A DNA stretch of 64,000 bases from positions 1-64,000 of the forward strand of contig CABRNB010000005.1 in NCBI GenBank assembly GCA_902472225.1, given 5' to 3'. The notes below the pieces were generated by a model that was not told the DNA's origin, did not search any database, and was given only the letters and a program-made list of their open reading frames with translations. Below, one piece after another: positions 42,521 through 50,109 of the stretch; position 1 is the first letter of the stretch; each line of letters begins with the position of its first letter. This stretch comes from Caccousia sp900752115. Lineage in GTDB: Bacteria > Bacillota > Clostridia > Oscillospirales > Acutalibacteraceae. The translations under genes and the position numbers were made by a program.

Positions 42521-42566
42521 AAATAAAAAATGCCCCGTATTTCAGAAAAAGATTAGGAGGCCAACC

Positions 42567-43412
42567 ATGAACAGCAGCGAGAAAAAGAGCCTGCAGATCA
42601 GCGCCTGCAGGATCAGAATGGATGCCGTAACCGGCGTCTATCACGCAAAGTCAGGCCATCCCGGCGGATCGCTCTCCGCGGCGGATCTGCTTGCGTACCT
42701 GTATTTCAAAGAGATGAAGGTGGATCCGAAGAATCCGTCGGATCCCGACCGCGATCGTTTTGTACTTTCCAAGGGCCATTGCTGCCCTGGTCTGTATGGC
42801 GCTCTCGCCGAGAGAGGCTATTTCTCTCCGGAAGAGATGAAGACGCTGCGTCACATCGGCTCGATGCTGCAGGGTCACCCGAATATGAATGACACGCCCG
42901 GCGTGGATATGAGTACCGGCTCTCTGGGCCAGGGAATTTCCGCTGCCTGCGGAATGGCGCTGGCGGCCAAGCTGGACCAGAAGGATTATCGTGTCTATGC
43001 CATCCTCGGCGACGGTGAGATTGAGGAAGGCCAGGTGTGGGAGGCTGCAATGTTTGCGGCTCACAAGAAGCTGGACAACCTCTGCCTGATTGTGGACAAC
43101 AACGGCCTGCAGATTGACGGCCCTGTTGAGGAGGTTGGCGGCCCCGGTCCGATTGACGAGAAATTCCGCGCCTTTGGTTTCGATGTGCAGGTTATCGACG
43201 GCCATGATTTCGATGCCATTGAGGCCGCGTTTGCCCATGCCCGCAGCGTGAAGGGAAAGCCCAGTGCCATTATCGCGAAAACGATCAAGGGCAAGGATGT
43301 TTCCTTCATGGAGAATCAAGTCGGCTGGCACGGTACCGCTCCGAATGCGGAACAGTATGAAACGGCAATGAACGACCTGAACAAGGTGCTCGCCGGATTG
43401 GAGGCAGAATAA
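42567..43412 (+). CDS. Transketolase, N-terminal subunit
   Basis: A 281-residue thiamine diphosphate-binding subunit of a two-gene transketolase for the non-oxidative pentose phosphate pathway. Segments are YHAKSGHPGGSLSAADLLAYLY near 27-48, SKGHCCPGLYG near 72, STGSLGQGISAACGMA near 113, and the ThDP motif GDGEIEEGQVWE...NNGLQIDG (about 145-182). ATG at 42567 follows AGGAGG. Its stop overlaps the ATG of the C-terminal subunit by one base (TAATG), giving coupled equal synthesis. Confidence 0.95.
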   Translation: MNSSEKKSLQISACRIRMDAVTGVYHAKSGHPGGSLSAADLLAYLYFKEMKVDPKNPSDPDRDRFVLSKGHCCPGLYGALAERGYFSPEEMKTLRHIGSMLQGHPNMNDTPGVDMSTGSLGQGISAACGMALAAKLDQKDYRVYAILGDGEIEEGQVWEAAMFAAHKKLDNLCLIVDNNGLQIDGPVEEVGGPGPIDEKFRAFGFDVQVIDGHDFDAIEAAFAHARSVKGKPSAIIAKTIKGKDVSFMENQVGWHGTAPNAEQYETAMNDLNKVLAGLEAE

Positions 43413-44356
43413 TGGCTGAGATGGTGAAACTCGCAACCCGCGAGAGCTTCGGCAAGGCGATTGCCGAGCTGGCGGATCAGTATCCCGACGTTGTGGTTCT
43501 TGACGCTGACCTGGCGGCTGCCACCAAGACGGGTATTTTCAAGAAAGCGCATCCGGAGCGCTTCATTGACTGCGGTATCGCTGAGTGCAACATGATCGGC
43601 ATTGCCGCCGGTCTGGCCGCCTGCGGCAAGATTCCGTTTGCGGCATCCTTTGCCATGTTCTCTGCTGGCAGAGCCTTCGAGCAGGTTCGCAATTCCGTGG
43701 GATATCCTCATCTGAACGTTAAGATCGTCGGTTCCCACGCCGGTATTTCCGTTGGTGAGGACGGCGCAACGCATCAGTGCTGCGAGGATATCGGACTCAT
43801 GCGCACAATCCCGGGCATGGTTATCCTGAACCCGGCTGACCACTATGAAATGCTTGCTGCTGTCAAGGCTGCTATTGAGTACCAGGGACCTGTTTACCTG
43901 CGTCTCGGCCGTCTTGCTGTGGAGAGCGTCAACAACAATGATGACTATAAGTTTGAGATCGGCAAGGGAATTACCCTGCGCGACGGCAGCGATATTACCG
44001 TGATTGCTACCGGTCTGCTCGTTGGCGAGGCGGTCAAAGCTGCCGATGCTCTGAAGGCTGAGGGCATCAGCGTCCGTGTGATCGATATGCACACCATCAA
44101 ACCGCTGGATAAGGAGCTTGTTCTGAAGGCGGCAAAGGAGACCGGCAAGATCATCACCGCTGAGGAGCACAATGTGATTGGCGGCTTGGGCGACGCGGTC
44201 GCCAGCGTTCTGGCTGAGGAGCTTCCGACGCCCCTTGTCAAGATTGGCGTCAACGACGAGTTCGGTTATTCCGGTCCCGCCACCGAGCTGCTCAAGGAAT
44301 TTGGTCTGTGTGCCTCCCACATTCAGGAGGTTGTCAAGAAAACGCTTGGCAAGTAA
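43412..44356 (+). CDS. Transketolase, C-terminal subunit
   Basis: A 314-residue partner with the pyrimidine-binding domain (about 5-165: LATRESFGKAI, DADLAAATKTG, ERFIDCGIAECNMIGIAAGLA with the catalytic Glu, GISVGEDGATHQ). A C-terminal regulatory domain (about 190-310: GSDITVIATGLLVGEA, VIDMHTIKPLD) follows. It completes the active site with the N-terminal subunit. It supplies ribose 5-phosphate, the precursor of PRPP for the purine operon in this window. Terminator at 44384-44424. Confidence 0.95.
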   Translation: MAEMVKLATRESFGKAIAELADQYPDVVVLDADLAAATKTGIFKKAHPERFIDCGIAECNMIGIAAGLAACGKIPFAASFAMFSAGRAFEQVRNSVGYPHLNVKIVGSHAGISVGEDGATHQCCEDIGLMRTIPGMVILNPADHYEMLAAVKAAIEYQGPVYLRLGRLAVESVNNNDDYKFEIGKGITLRDGSDITVIATGLLVGEAVKAADALKAEGISVRVIDMHTIKPLDKELVLKAAKETGKIITAEEHNVIGGLGDAVASVLAEELPTPLVKIGVNDEFGYSGPATELLKEFGLCASHIQEVVKKTLGK

Positions 44357-44383
44357 GAGTTTCGAAATCTGAAACGAGAACGC

Positions 44384-44424
44384 TCCCCGGTTCAGGCAGA
44401 GAGAGCCTGGACCGGGGACTTTTT
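44384..44424 (+). terminator. Terminator of the transketolase operon
   Basis: TCCCCGGT (44384-44391) pairs with ACCGGGGA (44411-44418), with an inner CAGGC/GCCTG stem, followed by CTTTTT. The T-tract directly abuts the next promoter. Confidence 0.85.
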
Positions 44425-44426
44425 CG

Positions 44427-44455
44427 TTGACAAAGGAGAGTTCCGTCGATATAAT
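44427..44455 (+). promoter_or_regulatory. Consensus promoter of the DUF4190-DUF2752 genes
   Basis: TTGACA (44427-44432) and TATAAT (44450-44455) are both perfect, with 17 bases between them. Confidence 0.92.
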
Positions 44456-44570
44456 GAGAGAAGAAATTCTCTCGATGGATTGGAAACAGAAGCCGATCGG
44501 GATGTCTTTTCCCCAGGGGTCTGTGCCGCAGAAAAAGTTCCATCGACTGGATGGGATGGAGGGAAACGAC

Positions 44571-45290
44571 ATGCTTGATCCCAATGATCATAACAACTTG
44601 AATCCGGAAAATGATACATCCGGACAGGATGCCGGTTGGAAGGACGCCGGTTCCGGCGGTACGGAGAATGCACAGCCGTCTGCACAGAATGACACGTCTT
44701 CCTCGTATCAGGGCGGTTCGTATGGGGCAAACTATCCCTATCACTCTTCGTACGATCCATCCGCGCAGCAGGCTCACCAGCAGACACAGCAGCCATATGG
44801 ACAGCCGTCCTCTTATCAGCAGACCAGCCAGTCTCCGCATGGTCAGTCTTATCAGCAAACTCCTTTTCAGCAGACAGGCCAGCAGCCTCAGCAGCCGTAT
44901 GGCCAGCCATATCAGCAGACACAGCAGTCATACGGGCAGTCCTATCAAGCTCCGCAGTATCAGGCCCCTCAATATCAGGCGGAGCCTTATTATGCCCAGC
45001 CGGTGCAGAAAAAGAGCAGCGGAATGGCTGTGGGGTCCTTGGTTTGCGGAATTCTTTCCGTGGTTCTCTGCTGCGTTATTTGGGTGTCCTGGATTGAGGC
45101 GATTGTCGCTATTGTGCTGGGAATCATTTCTCTCTCTTCGGATCGCGAGGGGAAGGGGATGGCGATTGCCGGTATTGTAACAGGTGCGTTTGGCCTCCTG
45201 TTGTTTATTGGTTTTCTGGTGCTCTGGATGACGACGGGAAGCCTGGAGTTAATGGATTCCGTCTATTCCTACGGCAGTTTGCTCCTATGA
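44571..45290 (+). CDS. DUF4190 membrane protein with Gln/Tyr-rich N-terminal half
   Basis: A 239-residue protein in two parts. Residues 1-140 are disordered and low in complexity, dominated by Gln, Tyr, Ser and Pro in loose repeats such as QQPYGQP, SYQQT and QYQAPQ. Residues 148-235 hold two to three membrane helices with the DUF4190 pattern (GMAVGSLVCGILSVVLCC, AIVLGIISL, GKGMAIAGIVTGAFGLL). The function of the family is unknown. ATG at 44571 follows GGAGGG; codons further up lie in the promoter. Its stop overlaps the start of the DUF2752 gene, and this pairing is common in Clostridia. Confidence 0.85.
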   Translation: MLDPNDHNNLNPENDTSGQDAGWKDAGSGGTENAQPSAQNDTSSSYQGGSYGANYPYHSSYDPSAQQAHQQTQQPYGQPSSYQQTSQSPHGQSYQQTPFQQTGQQPQQPYGQPYQQTQQSYGQSYQAPQYQAPQYQAEPYYAQPVQKKSSGMAVGSLVCGILSVVLCCVIWVSWIEAIVAIVLGIISLSSDREGKGMAIAGIVTGAFGLLLFIGFLVLWMTTGSLELMDSVYSYGSLLL

Positions 45291-45706
45291 AAAAACCTTC
45301 TTCGGCGGAAGATATATTATACCGGCTGGGGCTTCTGCTTCTGCCGGTATTCTTTTTAGGCGGTGCAGTTGCTTTTCTTTTTGGGGAAAAGATTCTCACA
45401 TGGTTTCCGCCCTGTCCGTTTTATGCGCTCACGGGCTTTTATTGTCCCGGCTGCGGTATGACTCGAGCGGTTGCCGCGCTGGCAAGGCTGGAATTGCTGA
45501 AAAGCGCGTGTTATCATCCGGCAGTTCTTTATTTTGTATTGCTTTATCCCTGTTTCCTGCTGTACGAAACGGTCCGGCGTCGAATCGGGGGCAGGGTGTT
45601 TCCTGTCTTACCCTGTATTTATGGAGGGATCGGCCTGCTGTTTCTTCAGTTCATCTGGAAAAATGCAGCCTTGCTGCTGGGATGGAATCCCTTTTTTGTA
45701 TTTTAA
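45287..45706 (+). CDS. DUF2752 membrane protein
   Basis: A 139-residue protein with the DUF2752 signature: a helix, then CPFYALTGFYCPGCGMTRAVAALARL (about 43-68) with the conserved cysteine triplet, then two further helices. The cysteines sit next to the membrane and might bind metal; the function is unknown. It starts with an ATGA overlap on the DUF4190 gene, so the two are co-translated and probably act together at the membrane. Confidence 0.88.
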   Translation: MKKPSSAEDILYRLGLLLLPVFFLGGAVAFLFGEKILTWFPPCPFYALTGFYCPGCGMTRAVAALARLELLKSACYHPAVLYFVLLYPCFLLYETVRRRIGGRVFPVLPCIYGGIGLLFLQFIWKNAALLLGWNPFFVF

Positions 45707-45748
45707 AATGTGAAAAGAATATATTTGATAGAAATGAGGTATGCAAAA

Positions 45749-47125
45749 ATGAGTTTCGGTGAAAAAATACTGCGTTATCAGGATGATATTTTGCGTGATC
45801 TGGCAGAACTGATCCGGATTCCTTCCGTTCGCTCTGCTCCGGAGCCGGGAATGCCCTTTGGGCGGGAGTCGGCTCGCGCGCTGGAGACTGTACTGTCCAT
45901 GGCGGAGCGTCTCGGTCTTGAGGTGAAAAATGTTGACAATTATGCAGGCCATGCAGAGTACGGCGAGGGGGAGGAGACGGCCGCCGTCCTGGCCCATGTC
46001 GATGTGGTTCCTGCGGGAGAAGGATGGGAAACGGATCCTTACACGATGGTCATTCGTGACGGGTGCTGCTATGGACGCGGGACAGCGGACGACAAGGGGG
46101 AGGCCATTGTCGCGCTTTACTGCCTGAAGGCGCTCAAGGATGAGAAGATTCCGGCAAAACGCCGTCTGCGCGTTGTGTTTGGTGCGGCAGAGGAGACGGG
46201 GAGCGAAGACCTGGCTTATTATTACCAGAAAGAGCCTCTGCCGGTCATGGGATTTACGCCGGATGCGGAGTACGGGATTTGCAACCGTGAAAAGGGACGA
46301 GTAAGCGCGGTGATTACAGGAGCTTGCGCGGATTCCGTAATTCGTTTCTTCTCGGCCGGAACGGTTGCCAATGCGGTTCCCGCCCGTGCAGAGGCGGTGG
46401 TGGCCTGTACTGCCGGACAGCTGGAAGCTCTGCGTGCTGCTGCGGCGCAGCAAGGCGAGCGGTTCACGGTGGAGGCCATGCCGGAGGGCGCCCGTGTCTG
46501 CGCCAGCGGTGTTGCGGCTCATGCCATGCAGCCCCAGGAGGGCGTGAACGCGGCTTCTCATCTGGTTCGCCTGCTTGCTTCCGTTTTCTCGCCTGAGGAG
46601 CTTGGCGGCTTCTTTACATTCCTGGATCGCTGCATTGGCCTGGAGTACGATGGAACTTCCATGGGCGTGAAGCAGGAGGATGCTGAGTCCGGACCGCTGA
46701 CGCTGAACCTCGGCCTTGTTTCCGCTGAGGATGGGAAAGCTTCTCTCACTATTGATATTCGTTTTCCGGTTACCGGAAACGGAGATGAGATTCTTGCACA
46801 GATTGGCCGACGGGTAGAGGAAGCCGGCCTTGTTCTTGCGGATGGTCATGTGGTAGCGCCGCTGTTCCTGCCTGCGGACAGTCCGTTTATTCGCCTGCTC
46901 AGCGATGCCTATGAGGCTGTGATGGGCGTTCCCGCGCAGCTTTACGCTACCGGAGGCGGGACGTATGCACGGGCTCTTCAGTCGCGCGGCGTTGCGTTTG
47001 GTCCTTTCTTTGCGGATGAGCCTGATCGCCGTCTTCATAATGTGGGAGAACATTTCGAGATTACGCGTTTTATGCAGCATGCGCAGATTTGTCTGGAAGC
47101 CATGTATCGGATGCTTACCGCATAA
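45749..47125 (+). CDS. M20-family dipeptidase (PepV/Sapep-like)
   Basis: A 458-residue zinc (or manganese) peptidase of the M20 family, Sapep/PepV branch. Metal ligands and catalytic residues are visible in VLAHVDVVPAGEGWETDP (His near 84), YGRGTADDKGEAIVAL (Asp near 115), FGAAEETGSEDLAYY (catalytic Glu near 150) and FTPDAEYG near 171. A lid domain lies at about 180-380, and the last metal His is probably in the GGGTYAR/H-containing tail (LHNVGEHFE). ATG at 45749 is preceded by GAGG. It probably releases amino acids from dipeptides in the cytoplasm. Confidence 0.92.
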   Translation: MSFGEKILRYQDDILRDLAELIRIPSVRSAPEPGMPFGRESARALETVLSMAERLGLEVKNVDNYAGHAEYGEGEETAAVLAHVDVVPAGEGWETDPYTMVIRDGCCYGRGTADDKGEAIVALYCLKALKDEKIPAKRRLRVVFGAAEETGSEDLAYYYQKEPLPVMGFTPDAEYGICNREKGRVSAVITGACADSVIRFFSAGTVANAVPARAEAVVACTAGQLEALRAAAAQQGERFTVEAMPEGARVCASGVAAHAMQPQEGVNAASHLVRLLASVFSPEELGGFFTFLDRCIGLEYDGTSMGVKQEDAESGPLTLNLGLVSAEDGKASLTIDIRFPVTGNGDEILAQIGRRVEEAGLVLADGHVVAPLFLPADSPFIRLLSDAYEAVMGVPAQLYATGGGTYARALQSRGVAFGPFFADEPDRRLHNVGEHFEITRFMQHAQICLEAMYRMLTA

Positions 47126-47144
47126 TTCTACGTTCAAAAACAGA

Positions 47145-47189
47145 AAAGCTGGAACGAAACAGAGCGTCTCTGCTTCGTTCCAGCTTTTT
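47145..47189. terminator. Bidirectional terminator
   Basis: AAAGCTGGAACGAA (47145-47158) and TTCGTTCCAGCTTT (47174-47187) form a perfect 14-bp stem with T-tracts on both strands. It serves the dipeptidase and the converging AbrB-type gene. Confidence 0.92.
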
Positions 47190-47243
47190 GTTTTCGGATC
47201 AAACGGAAAGAAAACCTTCTTCTCCCCACTATGGACGAATCCA

Positions 47244-47519
47244 TTATTCGTCTGCTTTGTCTCCAAACAGCTCTTTGGCAACATTGCCAAGCTTCGTCAT
47301 GCAGTTTTTGCACACATTGTATCCTTGATAGGTCGTAACATTTTCCATACGATCGCAGAAGATACAGGAGGGCTGATATTTCTTCAGAATGATACGGTTC
47401 CCGTCAACATAGATCTCGAGAGGATCCTTATCGTTGATGTGAAGTGTTTTGCGCAGTTCCGTCGGAATGACGATACGGCCGAGATTGTCGATTGGACGGA
47501 CGATTCCTGTTGATTTCAT
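47244..47519 (-). CDS. AbrB/SpoVT-type transcriptional regulator
   Basis: A 91-residue transition-state regulator. The AbrB swapped-hairpin DNA-binding domain fills about 5-50 (GIVRPIDNLGRIVIPTELRKTLHINDKDPLEIYVDGNRIIL). A C-terminal four-cysteine zinc-ribbon-like segment CIFC...CKNC (about 58-78) follows. In Bacillus and Clostridium such proteins control entry to stationary phase and sporulation. It is divergent from spmAB, which are late sporulation genes. ATG at 47519 follows AAAGGAAC. Its promoter is at 47577-47605. Confidence 0.92.
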   Translation of the reverse strand: MKSTGIVRPIDNLGRIVIPTELRKTLHINDKDPLEIYVDGNRIILKKYQPSCIFCDRMENVTTYQGYNVCKNCMTKLGNVAKELFGDKADE

Positions 47520-47576
47520 TGTCTGGCACGTTCCTTTCTTCCATGATTCTGTCGATTTCTCAAACTCTCTATCAAT

Positions 47577-47605
47577 ATAATAGTAGTAAATGGAAATCGT
47601 GTCAA
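47577..47605 (-). promoter_or_regulatory. Promoter of the AbrB-type gene
   Basis: On the minus strand, TTGACA (47600-47605) and TATTAT (47577-47582) are separated by 17 bases. Confidence 0.75.
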
Positions 47606-47695
47606 CCCATGGAATGTAAACTTTTTTTGACATCTTACATATTTTTCGTCATTATATCATACAATCTTGCGAAAGGGAAGAAGGGAGCGAAAAAA

Positions 47696-48271
47696 ATGTT
47701 AAATATTGTCTGGGCTATGCTGATTTTAATTAGCGTGGCCTGCGCTGTTTGGACGGGAAGATTGGAAGAATTGTCAGAGGCTGTCTTTACCGGCGCGCAA
47801 AAGGCTATTGAACTTGTCCTCGCTATGGCGGGGGCAATGGCAGTCTGGACAGGGATGCTCAAAGCAGCCGGAGCGGCTGGGTTAACGGAGTCGGTGGCAA
47901 AATTCCTTCGCCCGGTCATTCGACGTCTTTTTCCGGACAGTGTGCCGGGAGGAAAAGCAGAACAGGCGATCTGTATGAATCTGACGGCAAATCTGTTTGG
48001 AATGGGAAATGCGGCAACGCCGATGGGGATTGCTGCCATGCATGCATTGGAGGACGAGAACGGCTCTTCTTCGGGAAACCGTTCGATGGTACGTTTTGTT
48101 GTGATCAATACAGCCTCCCTGCAGCTCTTTCCAACCTCGCTTGGCGCATTGCGGGCGGCGGCGGGATGTACCAATCCGTTTGATATTCTTCCGGCGGTTT
48201 GGCTGGTTTCTGCTCTCTCGCTGGCGGTAGCTTTGGCGGCTTGTTTCGCTCTGGAGGGACGACATGCCTGA
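47696..48271 (+). CDS. spmA: Spore maturation protein A
   Basis: A 191-residue membrane protein of the nucleoside-recognition (Gate) fold. With SpmB it is needed for dehydration of the spore core in Bacillus and Clostridium. About five membrane helices are visible, with the family segments VWTGMLKAAGAAGL, CMNLTANLFGMGNAATPMGI (near 100-120) and INTASLQLFPTSLGALRA. ATG at 47696 follows AAGGGAGCG. The last eight bases overlap spmB. Presence of this pair is the strongest sign in the window that the organism forms spores. Confidence 0.95.
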   Translation: MLNIVWAMLILISVACAVWTGRLEELSEAVFTGAQKAIELVLAMAGAMAVWTGMLKAAGAAGLTESVAKFLRPVIRRLFPDSVPGGKAEQAICMNLTANLFGMGNAATPMGIAAMHALEDENGSSSGNRSMVRFVVINTASLQLFPTSLGALRAAAGCTNPFDILPAVWLVSALSLAVALAACFALEGRHA

Positions 48272-48791
48272 TGTGACTTCGTGGATTGTTCCCGGATTTG
48301 CAGCTGCTGTAGTGGTGATTTGCCTTGTGCGTCGTGTTCCTGTTCTTGATGTTTTTACAGAGGGAGCAAAGGAGGGACTGCACTCCTGTGTATCCCTGCT
48401 TCCTGTATTAATTGGCCTGATTATGGCAGTCACCATGCTGCAGGCCTCCGGCGCTCTTGACTTGGCATGTGCGGCTTTAACGCCCGTCGCAAGGGCGCTG
48501 GGACTTCCTGTGGAGGCGCTTCCGCTTGCCTTGATGAAGCCTGTGTCCGGGAGCGCCTCCACTGCACTGTTGGCTCAGCTGTTTGAGACAAATGGTCCTG
48601 ATAGCTTTGCGGGGCGTGTGGCTTCCGTTTTGGCTGGTTCAACGGAAACGGCACTGTACTGCATTGCCGTCTATTTTGGCGCGGTGAAAAAGCGCGAACG
48701 GACGCATGCTCTTCCCGCCGCTCTGGCCGGTCATCTCGCTGCGTGTTTGAGCGCGGGATGGGCGGTGCGCTTTCTGCTTGGCGCCGGATGA
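48264..48791 (+). CDS. spmB: Spore maturation protein B
   Basis: A 175-residue partner of SpmA with the same Gate-type fold. Segments are PVLDVFTEGAKEGLHSCVSLLPVLIGLI near 25-52, the GSASTALLAQLFETNGPDSFAGRVASVLAGSTETALYCIAVYFG stretch across 98-140 with its conserved Ser/Thr-rich loops, and a final helix. Both proteins act in the spore membrane. The ATG overlaps the end of spmA, so the genes are translationally coupled. A long inverted repeat (48821-48888) follows the stop. Confidence 0.95.
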   Translation: MPDVTSWIVPGFAAAVVVICLVRRVPVLDVFTEGAKEGLHSCVSLLPVLIGLIMAVTMLQASGALDLACAALTPVARALGLPVEALPLALMKPVSGSASTALLAQLFETNGPDSFAGRVASVLAGSTETALYCIAVYFGAVKKRERTHALPAALAGHLAACLSAGWAVRFLLGAG

Positions 48792-48820
48792 AAAGTGTAC
48801 TCAGAAAAGGAAAACGATTA

Positions 48821-48888
48821 TTCCTGACGCAAAGCAGCCGTAACGTGTGGTTTGCATTTAAGCGAAGTGCGCTGCTTTGCGTCAGGAA
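48821..48888. repeat. Perfect 18-bp inverted repeat with 32-bp spacer
   Basis: TTCCTGACGCAAAGCAGC (48821-48838) is repeated in exact inverted form at 48871-48888. The transcript would fold into a strong hairpin, but no T-tract follows on either side, so it is not a standard terminator. The spacer has no clear structure. It lies between spmB and the promoter of the second GntR module. Confidence 0.8.
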
Positions 48889-48970
48889 GAAACATCAGGA
48901 ATGTTGGAGCGGCAGAGGAGCCTCTCCGCGTATATTGCGTACATAAAGAAGGAAAATCATGTTTTTCCTC

Positions 48971-48998
48971 TTGACAAATAGAAAAACTGATGTATTAT
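48971..48998 (+). promoter_or_regulatory. Promoter of the second GntR-ABC module
   Basis: TTGACA (48971-48976) and TATTAT (48993-48998) are 16 bases apart. The -10 lies inside the left operator arm. Confidence 0.82.
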
Positions 48999-49026
48999 TG
49001 TATTAAGTTCATAATACAATAATACA
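48991..49026. promoter_or_regulatory. Perfect inverted-repeat operator of the second GntR module
   Basis: TGTATTATTGTATTA (48991-49005) and TAATACAATAATACA (49012-49026) are exact inverted copies with a six-base spacer. The site covers the -10 and the transcription start, an ideal position for repression by the GntR protein encoded 20 bases downstream. Confidence 0.85.
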
Positions 49027-49045
49027 AAGAGAGCGAGGTGATCGC

Positions 49046-49423
49046 ATGGCGTGGAATTTACAGTCAGATCGTCCGATTTATGCACAGCTGGTGGAGCAGA
49101 TACAGCGCATGATTGTCACAGGCGTTTTTCCGGCCGGTTCCAGACTTCCCTCGGTAAGAGAGCTGGCGGTGGAGGCGGCGGTCAATCCCAACACGATGCA
49201 GCGTGCATTGGCCAGGCTGGAGGAGGACGGTTTGCTGTACACCCAGCGAACGAGCGGCCGATATGTGACAGAGGAGACGAACAGAATTATGCAGGCAAAG
49301 GAAGCGATGGCGGGAGAGCTCATCCGCCAATTTATTGGAAATATGGAAAAATTGGGCTACACGAGAGAGCAGGCCATGGAGCTTATTAAAAGGCAGAAGG
49401 AGGAAGAGGAATGCAAAGTTTAA
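49046..49423 (+). CDS. YtrA-type GntR-family repressor (second module)
   Basis: A 125-residue regulator with an N-terminal winged helix (PIYAQLVEQIQRMIVTGVFPAGSRLPSVRELAVEAAVNPNTMQRALARLEEDGLLYTQRTSGRYV). A short helical tail (about 80-125) replaces a ligand domain. It is a paralogue of the regulator at 26253-26642 and likewise heads an ATPase-permease operon. ATG at 49046 follows GCGAGGTG. Its last 13 bases overlap the ATPase gene. It most likely binds the operator at 48991-49026 and represses its own operon. Confidence 0.92.
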   Translation: MAWNLQSDRPIYAQLVEQIQRMIVTGVFPAGSRLPSVRELAVEAAVNPNTMQRALARLEEDGLLYTQRTSGRYVTEETNRIMQAKEAMAGELIRQFIGNMEKLGYTREQAMELIKRQKEEEECKV

Positions 49424-50109
49424 TCGAATGTCATGATCTGGTGAAAAGCTTTCCCGGCTGTCAAGCGCTTCGCGGCATTAACCTGCAAATCCCAAGCGGA
49501 CGAATTGTCGGGTTGCTTGGACCGAACGGGAGCGGAAAAAGTACACTGCTGAAGCTTTGCAACGGGCTGCTGGTTCCGGACAGCGGACAACTTTTGATTT
49601 GCGGAATGGTTCCGGGGGTGGAGACAAAAAAGGTAGTATCCTATCTGCCGGAGCGTACTTATCTGAGCGATTGGATGAGCGTCAGGCAAATGATCCGATT
49701 CTTTGAAGATTTTTATGAAGACTTTGAGGCGGCACGGGCATACGACATGCTTTCCAGGCTGAACATCAATCCGTCTCAACGGATCAAGACCATGAGCAAG
49801 GGCACGAGAGAAAAGGTGCAGCTGATTTTGGTGATGAGCCGGCGTGCTCAGCTTTATTTGCTTGACGAGCCGATCGGCGGCGTTGATCCGGCGGCTCGTG
49901 ATTTTATCCTGAATACGATCATCGGCAATTATAATCCCGAGGGAAGCGTCCTTATTTCCACGCACTTGATTGCCGATGTGGAGCAGGTTCTTGACGACGT
50001 CATTTTCATCAACAATGGAACGATTGTCCTGTGCGATTCCGTCGATAACATTCGCGCGCAGCAGGACAAGAGCGTGGACATGCTGTTCCGGGAGGTATTC
50101 CGATGCTGA
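49411..50109 (+). CDS. ABC transporter ATP-binding protein (second module)
   Basis: A 232-residue ATPase with Walker A GPNGSGKST at 38-46 and Walker B LYLLDEPIGGVDP near 152. The signature MSKGTREKVQL near 133 is the divergent form seen in the YtrB/YhcG-like family, and STHLIADVE is the His switch. It starts inside the regulator gene and ends seven bases inside the permease gene, so all three are coupled. The substrate is unknown; related modules are induced by cell-wall-active peptides in other Firmicutes. Confidence 0.93.
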   Translation: MQSLIECHDLVKSFPGCQALRGINLQIPSGRIVGLLGPNGSGKSTLLKLCNGLLVPDSGQLLICGMVPGVETKKVVSYLPERTYLSDWMSVRQMIRFFEDFYEDFEAARAYDMLSRLNINPSQRIKTMSKGTREKVQLILVMSRRAQLYLLDEPIGGVDPAARDFILNTIIGNYNPEGSVLISTHLIADVEQVLDDVIFINNGTIVLCDSVDNIRAQQDKSVDMLFREVFRC

